Made by a program: the position numbers and the translations under genes
Shown: positions 19,673 through 27,690 of the stretch, piece after piece
How the letters are laid out: every line of letters begins with the position of its first letter
Position numbering within the stretch: position 1 is the first letter of the stretch
Origin: Propionivibrio limicola
GTDB taxonomy: Bacteria > Pseudomonadota > Gammaproteobacteria > Burkholderiales > Rhodocyclaceae
Length of the DNA: 64,000 nt
NCBI RefSeq assembly: GCF_009469695.1
Contig: NZ_SSSR01000005.1
Span: forward strand, 62,001 to 126,000
Reading direction: 5' to 3'
The notes under the pieces: model-generated
Told to the model about the DNA's origin: nothing
The model's input: only the letters and a program-made list of their open reading frames with translations
The model's database searches: none

Positions 19673-21559
19673 TCAACCCAAGCCAAACCAGAGCGCAGTC
19701 CGGTAGGTCAGGAATGCCGCCAGATAAGCCAGCCCAAAGAGATAAACCGCCGTGATGATCGGCATCCTCCAGCCACCGGTTTCGCGTTTGATGGCGGCCA
19801 GCGTTGCAAGGCAATGCGGGGCAAAAACAAACCAGGCGAGCATGGACAGCGCCGTCGCCAGACTCCATGTCTCGGAGATCAGCGAGCCAAGCGCCTGTTC
19901 AGTTTCCTCCTCGCCTTCGGCTGACAGCGAATACACCGTACCGAGGGCACTGACAACCACTTCGCGGGCAGCCATCGCCGGGATCAACGCGACGCTGATC
20001 TGCCAGTTGAAGCCGACCGGCTCAAACGCCACCGACATCGCCTTGCCGATCTGCCCCGCATAGCTGTACTCAATCTGTGACTTGTCGCCATCTTCAGGCG
20101 CCGCCGGGAAGCTCGCCAGGAACCACAGGAGGACGCTGGAAACGAGGATGATGCCGCCAACGCGCCGGATAAAAATCGACGCGCGCTGCCACAGGCCGAT
20201 GCCTACGTTGCGCACCGTCGGCAGGTGATAGCTCGGCAACTCCATCATCAAGGGACGGACCTGACGGCCGGCTGCGGTAAACTGCTTGAGCACCCACGCC
20301 ACGCCCATCGCCCCGATGATTCCGGCCAGGTAGAGCGCGAACAGCACCACGCCTTGCAGCTCGAAGAATCCGCCCACCTCGCGCTGCGGAATGAATGCAC
20401 CGATCAGCAACGCATAGACCGGCAGACGGGCCGAACACGTCATCAGCGGCGCGATCAGGATCGTCACCAATCGGTCGCGTGGATTGCCGATGGTGCGCGC
20501 CGCCATGATGCCGGGAATGGCGCAGGCAAAGCTCGACAGCATCGGGATGAACGAACGGCCGGAGAGGCCAACCCAGCCCATAAACCGGTCGAGCAGGAAT
20601 GCCGCCCGTGGCAGATAGCCGGACTCCTCAAGCACGAGGATGAAGAAGAACAAGATCAGAATCTGCGGCAAGAACACCAGCACGCCACCGGCACCGGCGA
20701 TAACGCCGTCGACGATCAAGCTCTTCAGCCAGCCGTCGGCCAGATAAGCACCGGCCAACTCGCCAACGGTGGTCGTGGCATCCTCGATCCAGCCCATCGG
20801 CGCTTCCGCCCATGAGAAAACTGCTTGGAAGACCATGAACAGAACCGCCGTCAACAATAACGGCCCGAGCACCGGATTCAGAACAAAACGATCGATGCGA
20901 TCGCTCGTCGTATGCGGAACGATCTCGTCGAGGCCGAGCTTCTGCAGAATATGACGTACCGCGATGTGGTCGCCATGCTCCGTCGCTTCGACGTTCGCCG
21001 CGACCGGAGGCAGCGTACGCCATGTCGCCTGTTCATCGATCAGTTTCAGCAGCGATTCGACGCCGTTATTCTTTACCGCCACGGTACTAACGACCGGCAT
21101 CCCGAGTTCCGCCGCCAAAGTTTCGGGGACGACCTTGATGCCACGCTTTTCCGCGATGTCGGTCATATTGAGTGCCACGAGGCATGGCAGCCCGAGGCGC
21201 TTGACGGCCAGCGCCAGCCGGAGATTGCGTCGCAGGTTGGTCGCATCGACGACGCAAACGACCAGATCCGGGCGTTTTTCACCGGTTGCCCGGCCATAAA
21301 GCACATCGCACGTCACCCGCTCGTCCGGCGAGCGCGGATAGAGGCTGTAAGCACCCGGCAAATCGAGGACGCGCACCGTCTTGCCGGCCGGCGTCGTAAA
21401 ACGCCCTTCCTTGCGCTCGACCGTCACGCCGGCGTAATTGGCGACTTTCTGGCGGCTGCCGGTCAGCAGGTTGAACAGCGCCGTCTTGCCGCAGTTGGGG
21501 TTGCCAACCAGCGCCATGAGCAGGCCGGCCGGATGAACGTGAATGACCGCCTGTTTCAT
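19673..21559 (-). CDS. feoB: FeoB ferrous-iron transporter
   Basis: Inner-membrane Fe(II) transporter, 628 aa from ATG 21559, which overlaps the feoA stop (TGATG). The N-terminal G domain has G1 GNPNCGKT, a G3-like DLPGAYSL and G4 NMTD, followed by the helical insertion domain. The membrane part contains two Gate domains (around GVLVFLPQILILFFFILVLEESGYLPRAAF) and a FeoB-C segment. It is shorter than the 773-aa E. coli protein but within the family range. Under low oxygen, when iron is ferrous, it would be the main iron route here. Confidence 0.95.
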   Translation of the reverse strand: MKQAVIHVHPAGLLMALVGNPNCGKTALFNLLTGSRQKVANYAGVTVERKEGRFTTPAGKTVRVLDLPGAYSLYPRSPDERVTCDVLYGRATGEKRPDLVVCVVDATNLRRNLRLALAVKRLGLPCLVALNMTDIAEKRGIKVVPETLAAELGMPVVSTVAVKNNGVESLLKLIDEQATWRTLPPVAANVEATEHGDHIAVRHILQKLGLDEIVPHTTSDRIDRFVLNPVLGPLLLTAVLFMVFQAVFSWAEAPMGWIEDATTTVGELAGAYLADGWLKSLIVDGVIAGAGGVLVFLPQILILFFFILVLEESGYLPRAAFLLDRFMGWVGLSGRSFIPMLSSFACAIPGIMAARTIGNPRDRLVTILIAPLMTCSARLPVYALLIGAFIPQREVGGFFELQGVVLFALYLAGIIGAMGVAWVLKQFTAAGRQVRPLMMELPSYHLPTVRNVGIGLWQRASIFIRRVGGIILVSSVLLWFLASFPAAPEDGDKSQIEYSYAGQIGKAMSVAFEPVGFNWQISVALIPAMAAREVVVSALGTVYSLSAEGEEETEQALGSLISETWSLATALSMLAWFVFAPHCLATLAAIKRETGGWRMPIITAVYLFGLAYLAAFLTYRTALWFGLG

Positions 21560-21879
21560 GCCTGCGCGCCTCCCAGCGCCAGCCTCTCGAGAGAAGACGA
21601 CGAAGCAAATGCCTCTACGGGAACCACGCTGACACACGCAGCTTCGGCGCGCCGCAGGGCAAACGTCGATTGCCCCACCCGAACGACCAACGGATCGCCC
21701 CCGGGAATGGCACGCGCCATCAGGCTCACCTGTTCGCCGGCAATGAAGCCGATCTCCTCGAGCCAGCGCGCCCATTCAGGCGCCGCAACCGGTGCATGAA
21801 CTTTCAGCACCGCCAGTGTTTCGCCGATCCCGGCTGTTTCCAGGGTTGCAGTTGAAGTGCTGCAGTCAAACTTATTCAC
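21556..21879 (-). CDS. feoA: FeoA, SH3-like partner of FeoB
   Basis: 107-aa cytoplasmic protein with an SH3-like beta-barrel (EEIGFIAGEQVSLMARAIPGGDPLVVRVGQSTFALRRAEA). The GTG start at 21879 is set by a perfect AGGAGG at 21885-21890; the longer open frame upstream has no comparable site. FeoA binds and regulates FeoB, with which it overlaps. Confidence 0.93.
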   Translation of the reverse strand: MNKFDCSTSTATLETAGIGETLAVLKVHAPVAAPEWARWLEEIGFIAGEQVSLMARAIPGGDPLVVRVGQSTFALRRAEAACVSVVPVEAFASSSSLERLALGGAQA

Positions 21880-21971
21880 GATAACCTCCTGCGCCGGAGC
21901 GGGTAATGAAGAATGATTAAATTTGGTACCGACGGCCCGAAACTCACTCCGGCCACCGACTCGAACTGACC

Positions 21972-22787
21972 TTAAAACCGCCACGTAACGCCAAGCGTGG
22001 CCGAATCCGTTTTGGTTTTCGGACTTTCATCGTCCCGCGCATGGATAAAGCCAAGCGCCAGATCGACATCCTTGCTGGGGGAATAGATCGCACCGATTTC
22101 GACGAACTTTGTACGCACGGTTTCGTTATCCGCTTTCGCCGATTCGACGCCCAAATCGAGCGCCAACTTCCACTGTTCTGAGACATCCCAGACCGGAGCG
22201 ACCGACAGGCGCTTGGTGGTCGTATTCGGGTTGTCTTCGGTATTGCGGAAGCGGTCGCGACCGACGCCGGCATTGAAGTGGATGGCGCCGAACGGAACGT
22301 CTTGTGACAGGATGAAGGTCAGCGCCCCCGAGGTCTCACCCGAGCCCAATCCCTCCGCCTCGCGGCTCGAACTCACCGGGATGGCGATTTCAGGCTTGAT
22401 CGCCAAGCTCGTTCCGGAAGCCTCACTCTCGAAGAAACGCCATTTCGCGCCGAACACCGTATTGGCGAAACCGTTCGCATCTCCGCCGGAAACGCTCGAA
22501 TTGATGCGCGTATATTCAACCCCGATGCCCAGATCGAGCGAATCGGTGACGCCATACGTATAAACGACTGGCACGGCATGCACGCGCTCCGTCTCGCCAT
22601 AAACGCGAGAGCGGTCTTGATTGTAGGAAAACTCGACCTGGTTGCCGCCCGTACCCTGCGTGCCGGTATCGTCGGTAATCAATGGCTGAAGCGCGGCGGC
22701 CGGCGCAGAAAGTCCGGCCAGAACGACGAGAGCGGGCAGACCGAGCGAAACCTTACTGCTTGATTTATTACTTGTTCTAATTGGCAT
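21972..22787 (-). CDS. Outer-membrane beta-barrel protein, phenol MetA-pathway-like family
   Basis: 271 aa. Signal peptide at residues 1-33 (GLPALVVLAGLSAPAAA). The mature protein starts with LITDDTGTQGTGGNQVEFSY, a signature of the outer-membrane family annotated as putative MetA-pathway of phenol degradation. It has alternating beta strands and a C-terminal aromatic residue (GVTWRF) as in assembled barrels. It is the first gene of the feoA-feoB run, 92 bp upstream of feoA, behind a promoter overlapped by two Fur-like boxes. That argues for a role in iron entry rather than phenol breakdown, which is inference. Confidence 0.78.
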   Translation of the reverse strand: MPIRTSNKSSSKVSLGLPALVVLAGLSAPAAALQPLITDDTGTQGTGGNQVEFSYNQDRSRVYGETERVHAVPVVYTYGVTDSLDLGIGVEYTRINSSVSGGDANGFANTVFGAKWRFFESEASGTSLAIKPEIAIPVSSSREAEGLGSGETSGALTFILSQDVPFGAIHFNAGVGRDRFRNTEDNPNTTTKRLSVAPVWDVSEQWKLALDLGVESAKADNETVRTKFVEIGAIYSPSKDVDLALGFIHARDDESPKTKTDSATLGVTWRF

Positions 22788-22818
22788 CAGAAGACCTCTA
22801 TAGACCTAAAAAGTTCAA

Positions 22819-22833
22819 TGATAACGATTTACA
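22819..22833 (-). promoter_or_regulatory. Fur-like box 1 before outer-membrane barrel-feoAB
   Basis: TGATAACGATTTACA matches about 11 of 14 positions of the 7-1-7 Fur pattern. It lies just downstream of the predicted -10, where bound Fur would block RNA polymerase. Confidence 0.6.
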
Positions 22834-22862
22834 TATTACATGAGAATTATTAACATTTGCAA
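22833..22862 (-). promoter_or_regulatory. Sigma-70-type promoter for barrel-feoAB run
   Basis: On the minus strand TTGCAA (22857-22862) and TAATAT (22833-22838) are separated by 18 bp, a good -35/-10 pair 46 bp from the coding start. One Fur-like box fills the spacer and another follows the -10. Confidence 0.65.
22841..22855 (-). promoter_or_regulatory. Fur-like box 2 before outer-membrane barrel-feoAB
   Basis: TGAGAATTATTAACA matches 12 of 14 positions of the 7-1-7 Fur pattern and lies inside the promoter spacer. Two Fur-like boxes 22 bp apart support real iron control. Confidence 0.68.
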
Positions 22863-23056
22863 CGACCATTTCCCCAAAGAAGCAGACAACCGCGACTACA
22901 CGGCCCGCAAGAACTGTTCCGGTTCAAAACACACCGGCAAAAAGAACCTGCCGACCCAAAAAAAGGAACCGCCACTGGCGCATCCAGCGTTGCATTGTTT
23001 GCTTCGACGGAGAACAGACAAGCAACTGTCGCCCCAACAATACGGATGAAGATCCT

Positions 23057-23088
23057 GTTTCGTTTGTCGCACGTGCGACAAACGAAAC
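23057..23088. repeat. Perfect 32-bp palindrome
   Basis: 16-base arms (23057-23072 and 23073-23088) are exact reverse complements with no spacer and a CACGTG centre. It lies 15 bp past the stop of the minus-strand ThrE-like gene and about 270 bp before the iron run. No T tract follows on either strand, so it is not an ordinary intrinsic terminator; it may still fold as one or bind a dimeric protein. The rest of the 315-bp gap holds the Fur-controlled promoter. Confidence 0.85.
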
Positions 23089-23102
23089 GAACGCGCATAG
23101 TC

Positions 23103-23576
23103 TCAGATCAACGAACGCCGCCGATAGAACAACATCCCCGGCAAGGCAAGCCCAACGGCCAATGCGGCAACGATGAAGCACGCGCTAAGACCAGAGTTGA
23201 TGGCGGCAGCCAAAAGTTCCGGCGTGACACCCGAGCGCTGCATTCTTGCCAACGAGAGCAACGCTGTAAAAATCGGCACGCCCGGAATCATGGGGATCAT
23301 GGCGGCGACCGTGAAGGCTTTCGGGTGCATCCGGAGTTTCCTCCCCACGAAAACACCCAGCGTGCTCACCGTCGCCGCCGCGATGAAGGTTGCCCATTCA
23401 ATCGGAGCAACCTCCCAGACATCGGCGATCAGGAAACGCAAACCACGCGCGACGGCCCCGCCTGCCGCGCACACCCCGAGCAATCTGACCGGCACGTTGA
23501 ACGACACGCCGAAGCCGGTTGCCGCAAGAGCCGCCAACAACGTGTTTTCAATGAAACCAACGATAAACACGTTCAT
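23103..23576 (-). CDS. ThrE-type exporter, small C-terminal-type subunit (YjjB-like)
   Basis: 157 aa, the same length as E. coli YjjB. Four to five membrane helices; the conserved stretch AMIPMIPGVPIFTALLSLA matches the second half of threonine/serine exporter ThrE. ATG 23576 overlaps the stop of the larger subunit gene (ATGA). The two halves, fused in ThrE of Corynebacterium, are separate here. Known YjjP-YjjB pairs export succinate and ThrE exports threonine; the substrate here is open. Confidence 0.85.
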   Translation of the reverse strand: MNVFIVGFIENTLLAALAATGFGVSFNVPVRLLGVCAAGGAVARGLRFLIADVWEVAPIEWATFIAAATVSTLGVFVGRKLRMHPKAFTVAAMIPMIPGVPIFTALLSLARMQRSGVTPELLAAAINSGLSACFIVAALAVGLALPGMLFYRRRSLI

Positions 23577-24388
23577 AGCCACCCCCACACATCCCATACG
23601 GAAGTCGCCAGGATGACGCCGGTGCACGTCGCCGCCGACAACATCGTCGCGACCGCCCAGCGCGTGATCCCGGTATTCATGTAGCCCTTCACCATATCGG
23701 CAACGGCGTTGATCAGCGGAAAACCGGGCACCAGCATCAGGACACTCGCCGCCATGGCGACCTTGGGGGTGCTACCAATTCCCCAGACGAGTCCCTGGGC
23801 GGCGATCGACGTTGCGACAAAAGCGGTCGCGAAGAAATTGATGAGGGGGCTGAAATGCAAGGCCGCCAGATGCTGACGCACGAACATCGCCGAACCGCTC
23901 GCCACGAACGCCACCAGACAACCGGCCAGATCGGCATGCGCCAGCCGGGCAAAACATGCGCACGCGAGACCGACGACCAGCGCCACCAGCCAGCGCGGAT
24001 AACGCAATGGACGGATGACCTCAAGCCGCTCACGGTAGCCGTGGCGATCGAGCTTGCCGGTTTCGGCGTCGAGCATGGCCTGCTGCACTTCGATAAGCAC
24101 ATGGACATTGATCCCGCGATCCTCATTTCGCCGAACCGTCGTGATGCAATGCCGCTCGCTCAACGTCGTAACCACCACGGCGCTCGACATCAGCGCGATT
24201 TCCACCCCTTCGGCACCCAACGCAACGCCCACGCGACGCGCCGTGTTTTCCACCAGCGCACTTTCCGCGCCGTGCTGCAAGAGCATCAATGCCGTGCGCG
24301 CACACAAACGCGTCACCTCACGCTGCTCCGATTCGCTCAGGATTCTTGATTGAGGGCAAGCGGAAGATCCGGCCTGTTGTAGCCCCAT
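23573..24388 (-). CDS. ThrE-type exporter, large N-terminal-type subunit (YjjP-like)
   Basis: 271 aa. A soluble N-terminal domain (about residues 20-125, with CARTALMLLQHGAESALVENTARRVG) precedes five helices with MLVPGFPLINAVADMVKGY, the hallmark of the DUF1212/ThrE family. ATG 24388 is supported by GGAGG about 10 nt before it. It is co-translated with the small subunit by a 4-bp overlap. Confidence 0.85.
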   Translation of the reverse strand: MGLQQAGSSACPQSRILSESEQREVTRLCARTALMLLQHGAESALVENTARRVGVALGAEGVEIALMSSAVVVTTLSERHCITTVRRNEDRGINVHVLIEVQQAMLDAETGKLDRHGYRERLEVIRPLRYPRWLVALVVGLACACFARLAHADLAGCLVAFVASGSAMFVRQHLAALHFSPLINFFATAFVATSIAAQGLVWGIGSTPKVAMAASVLMLVPGFPLINAVADMVKGYMNTGITRWAVATMLSAATCTGVILATSVWDVWGWL

Positions 24389-24471
24389 CGGAAAAACCTC
24401 CAAATTTGAACAACCGTCGAAAGGCCCTTGAAACAAACATACCTACCAGAAACAGGATAGCGCTGCCAACG

Positions 24472-25143
24472 CTAGCGCAACTCGACGCGCCCGATTTCTG
24501 CAGCCATCGCCTCAATGAAAGACGCACTGATCGGCAGCGTCACTCCATTGACCATTCGTTTGGCCTGCAGAACGATATGATCAACGCCCAATTTCACGAG
24601 CTGCCCGGCCATGCGTCCGGCGTCCGCCGGGCTGAGCAGCGTCTCGTCCGCCGTACATCGTATCTCGTACGGTTTCCCTGAAGCCAGAACGTACGAGAGC
24701 GCGCGTTGCGCCGCGTTGCCGCTCTTCGCGCCCGTCACTCTCGGGTAATCGCAGAACGGCGCTTTGACGTCAAACCCGACCCAGTCGACCAGCGGAAACA
24801 AACCAGCCAGACGGTCCGGATAGACGCCGGCCGTGTGCAGACCGACACCGAATCCCCGTTCGCGCACCTGCCACATCGCGCCGGCCAATCCTCTTTGCAA
24901 CAACGGCTCGCCGCCGCTGAACACAACGCTATCGAGCATGCCGCGCCGCGTTTGCAGCCAGTCAAGAACTTCGGTCCAGAGTGGGCCGTTGCGAACGCCC
25001 GCCGGTTGCAGGTGCGGGTTATGGCAATACGGACAACGCCACGGACAGCCCTGGCAAAACACCACGGCAGACAGACGGCCGGGGTAATCAACGGTCGAAA
25101 ACCGCGTCAGCCCCCCGACCGTGATCGGGTGTAACGCGACCAT
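24472..25143 (-). CDS. nrdG: Anaerobic RNR-activating radical SAM protein
   Basis: 223 aa. The radical SAM cluster motif C-x3-C-x2-C is Cys33, Cys37 and Cys40 (CPWRCPYC). GGEPLLQ follows, as in SAM-binding strands. It would generate the glycyl radical on the NrdD system under anoxia. ATG 25143 shares its A with the stop of the small glycyl-domain gene (TGATG); a TTG one codon upstream is less likely. It belongs to the longer NrdG branch, resembling pyruvate-formate-lyase activases, not the 154-aa E. coli form. Confidence 0.9.
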   Translation of the reverse strand: MVALHPITVGGLTRFSTVDYPGRLSAVVFCQGCPWRCPYCHNPHLQPAGVRNGPLWTEVLDWLQTRRGMLDSVVFSGGEPLLQRGLAGAMWQVRERGFGVGLHTAGVYPDRLAGLFPLVDWVGFDVKAPFCDYPRVTGAKSGNAAQRALSYVLASGKPYEIRCTADETLLSPADAGRMAGQLVKLGVDHIVLQAKRMVNGVTLPISASFIEAMAAEIGRVELR

Positions 25144-25325
25144 CAATCGCCCCGCGCGAAACAGTCGGGCTCGGAAAAATGCTGCCGCTCACGGTGTTCG
25201 CACTGCTTGCCGAGGTTGAATTCGGTCACCGGGCGGTGATAGCCCATGACGCGCGTCCACACTTCGCAACGCTGACGCTCGTGTTCAGGCAACAGACTGG
25301 CCAAATTTTCGTTCATGGCATTCAT
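25143..25325 (-). CDS. Glycyl-radical domain of class III RNR as a separate small protein
   Basis: 60 aa from ATG 25325, which has AAGGA six bases before it. An in-frame ATG at 25343 overlaps the nrdD stop (ATGA) but lacks a ribosome site. The sequence CEVWTRVMGYHRPVTEFNLGKQ is what ends a normal NrdD: the Gly in R-V-M-G-Y is the radical site. The long NrdD upstream lacks this tail, so the active enzyme would be made of two polypeptides. The overlap arrangement argues against a simple sequencing frameshift. Confidence 0.82.
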   Translation of the reverse strand: MNAMNENLASLLPEHERQRCEVWTRVMGYHRPVTEFNLGKQCEHRERQHFSEPDCFARGD

Positions 25326-25339
25326 GGTCATTCCTTCAT

Positions 25340-27415
25340 TCAAAAAGGGGAAACAAGTGCATCGTCGGACGTAGCGCCCGACTGTTGGTCAGCTTTCTTG
25401 CGCCGCGCCAGAATTTCCTCGTCGCAGCGCGGGCAGAACTCGTGCTCGCCGGCCAGATAACCGTGCTTCGGGCAGATCGAGAAAGTCGGCGTCACGGTGA
25501 TGTACGGCAGGCGAAACTTCGACAAGGAGGTCTGTACCAGCTTGCGGCAGGCTTCCGGCGAGGAAATGCGTTCGCGCATGTACAGGTGCAGTACGGTGCC
25601 GCCGGTGTAGCGTGTCTGCAGCTCATCCTGCCGTTGCAGGGCTTCGAACGGGTCGTCGGTGAAGCCGACCGGCAGTTGCGTCGAATTGGTGTAGTACGGC
25701 GCTTCCGGTGTGCCGGCCTGCAGGATGTCGGGATAACGCTTTTTGTCCTCGCGCGCGAAGCGGTAGGTCGTGCCTTCGGCCGGGGTCGCTTCGAGGTTGT
25801 AGAGGTTGCCGGTCTGTTCCTGGTAGCCGCGCATGCGTTCGCGCAGGAAGTCGAGCAGGCGGATCGCCAGTGCGTGGCCGTCTGGCTGGCTGATGTCAGA
25901 GGCACCGTGCGTGAAGTTGCGCACCAGCTCGTTGACGCCGTTGATGCCGATCGTCGAGAAGTGGTTGCGCAGCGTGCCCAGGTAGCGCCTGGTGTAGGGG
26001 AAGAGGCCGTCGTCCATCAGGCGCTGCACGACCTTGCGCTTGATCTCCAGGCTGTCGCGCGCCATGTCGGCGAGGTGGCCGAGGCGCGACAGCAGGCCGG
26101 CTTCGTCGCCGGCAAAACGGTAGCCCAGCCGTGCGCAGTTGATCGTGACGACGCCGAGCGAGCCGGTCTGCTCGGCCGAGCCGAACAGGCCGTTGCCGCG
26201 CTTCAGCAACTCGCGCAGATCGAGCTGCAGGCGGCAGCACATCGAGCGCACGTGGTTCGGCTGCATGTCCGAATTCAGGAAATTCTGGAAGTACGGCAGG
26301 CCGTACTTGGCGGTCATGGCGAACAGCCGCTCGGCGTTTTCCGATTCCCACGGGAAGTCGGGCGTGATGTTGTAGGTCGGGATCGGGAAGGTGAACACCC
26401 GGCCGCGCCGGTCGCCGGCGCTCATCACCTCGATGAAGGCACGGTTGATCAGGTCCATCTCGGCCTGCAGCTCGCCATAGGCGAAGGGCATCTCGACGCC
26501 ACCAATGACCGGCACCTGTTCGCGCAGGTCGGCCGGGCAGACCCAGTCGAAGGTGAGGTTGGTGAACGGCGTTTGCGTGCCCCAGCGCGACGGCACGTTG
26601 AGGTTGTAGATGAACTCCTGCATCCCTTGGCGCACGGCATCGTAGTTGAGCCCGTCGTTGCGCACGTAGGCGGCCAGGTAGGTGTCGAAGGAACTGAATG
26701 CCTGCGCGCCTGCCCATTCGTTCTGCAGCGTGCCGAGAAAATTGACCATCTGCCCGAGCGCGCTGGAAAAGTGCTTCGGCGGATCGGCCTCCGGCTTGCC
26801 GGCGACACCGTTGAAACCCTCGAACAGCAGGGTGCGCAGCGACCAGCCGGCGCAGTAGCCGGAGAGCATGTCGAGGTCGTGGATATGGAAATCGGCTTCG
26901 CGGTGCGCCTGCCCGATTTCCGGCGGATAAACGTGCGACAACCAGTAGTTGGCGATGACCTTGCCGGAGACGTTGAGAATCAGCCCGCCCAGCGAATAGC
27001 CCTGGTTGGCGTTGGCCTTGACGCGCCAGTCGGCACGGTCGACGTATTCGTTGATCGAGATTTCGACGTCGATCAGCGTCTTGCGCGTTTCACGCAGCCG
27101 GCGGTGCTGGTCGCGGTAGGTGACGTAGGCGCGGAAGGTGCGCAGGTGGTTGGCTTCGACCAGTACCTGCTCGACGACGTCCTGCACCTGTTCGACGGTC
27201 GGGTCGGACGATGCGAAGCGGTGGTGCAGGACTTTGAGCACGCGCTGCGTCAACAGGGCGGCTTCGTCCTCGTCAAACTCGCCGGAAGCCTGTCCGGCGC
27301 GGGTCAGCGCATCGGCAATACGGCGCGGCGCAAAGCTGGCGCGCTCGCCGTTGCGCTTGACGATGCCGCCGGGAAAGCGCGTTTTGGGTATGGCCGCAGC
27401 CTCAGGTAAGTGCAT
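25340..27415 (-). CDS. nrdD: Anaerobic ribonucleoside-triphosphate reductase, catalytic part without glycyl tail
   Basis: 691 aa. An N-terminal ATP-cone (about residues 12-100, with VVKRNGERASFAPRRIADAL-like sequence) gives allosteric control. The ten-stranded barrel carries FPIPTYNITPDFPWES and MCCRLQLDLREL (active-site cysteines). A C-terminal zinc site has CPKHG and CPRC (about 645-665). The protein then ends without the R-V-x-G-Y radical loop, which is on the next gene. It makes deoxynucleotides without oxygen and without B12. The start overlaps the upstream 91-aa gene (TGATG). The run lies behind a cobalamin riboswitch. Confidence 0.92.
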   Translation of the reverse strand: MHLPEAAAIPKTRFPGGIVKRNGERASFAPRRIADALTRAGQASGEFDEDEAALLTQRVLKVLHHRFASSDPTVEQVQDVVEQVLVEANHLRTFRAYVTYRDQHRRLRETRKTLIDVEISINEYVDRADWRVKANANQGYSLGGLILNVSGKVIANYWLSHVYPPEIGQAHREADFHIHDLDMLSGYCAGWSLRTLLFEGFNGVAGKPEADPPKHFSSALGQMVNFLGTLQNEWAGAQAFSSFDTYLAAYVRNDGLNYDAVRQGMQEFIYNLNVPSRWGTQTPFTNLTFDWVCPADLREQVPVIGGVEMPFAYGELQAEMDLINRAFIEVMSAGDRRGRVFTFPIPTYNITPDFPWESENAERLFAMTAKYGLPYFQNFLNSDMQPNHVRSMCCRLQLDLRELLKRGNGLFGSAEQTGSLGVVTINCARLGYRFAGDEAGLLSRLGHLADMARDSLEIKRKVVQRLMDDGLFPYTRRYLGTLRNHFSTIGINGVNELVRNFTHGASDISQPDGHALAIRLLDFLRERMRGYQEQTGNLYNLEATPAEGTTYRFAREDKKRYPDILQAGTPEAPYYTNSTQLPVGFTDDPFEALQRQDELQTRYTGGTVLHLYMRERISSPEACRKLVQTSLSKFRLPYITVTPTFSICPKHGYLAGEHEFCPRCDEEILARRKKADQQSGATSDDALVSPF

Positions 27416-27690
27416 CAGAGTTGTCCTTCAATGGTTGGAGGCAGCGCAATCCAGAGGCTGGCCGCGATGACGCCGACGATGCCGGCCCAGATCAGCCAGC
27501 CTTGACAGGTGCGGGGATGGCCGATCAGTAGGGATTGACCGAACAGGCCGCGCCGGTTCAGGAAATTGCGCGAAAGCTCGCGCTGGCGAAACCAGCGTTC
27601 TTTTCGCTCCGGACCGATCAGTCTGACGATGACCTGCACGACTGCGATCCAGAGAAAAAACACGAGCAGTAGCCGGGAAATTGCTGTCAC
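27415..27690 (-). CDS. Small membrane protein in nrdD operon
   Basis: 91 aa from GTG 27690. Two membrane helices (about residues 5-26 and 66-85) flank a basic loop rich in Arg and Glu (GPERKERWFRQRELSRNFLNRRG). The start overlaps the stop of the IS630-like gene (GTGA) and its stop overlaps the nrdD start, so it is locked into the operon on both sides. I do not recognise the family. A longer reading upstream overlaps the IS630-like frame and looks unreal. Confidence 0.65.
   Translation of the reverse strand: MTAISRLLLVFFLWIAVVQVIVRLIGPERKERWFRQRELSRNFLNRRGLFGQSLLIGHPRTCQGWLIWAGIVGVIAASLWIALPPTIEGQL

Noticed and set aside
25385-27409. 674-aa plus-strand open frame opposite nrdD
   Set aside because: It mirrors nrdD codons, reads as Val/Arg/Gly/Ala-rich sequence without domains, and would run against the operon.
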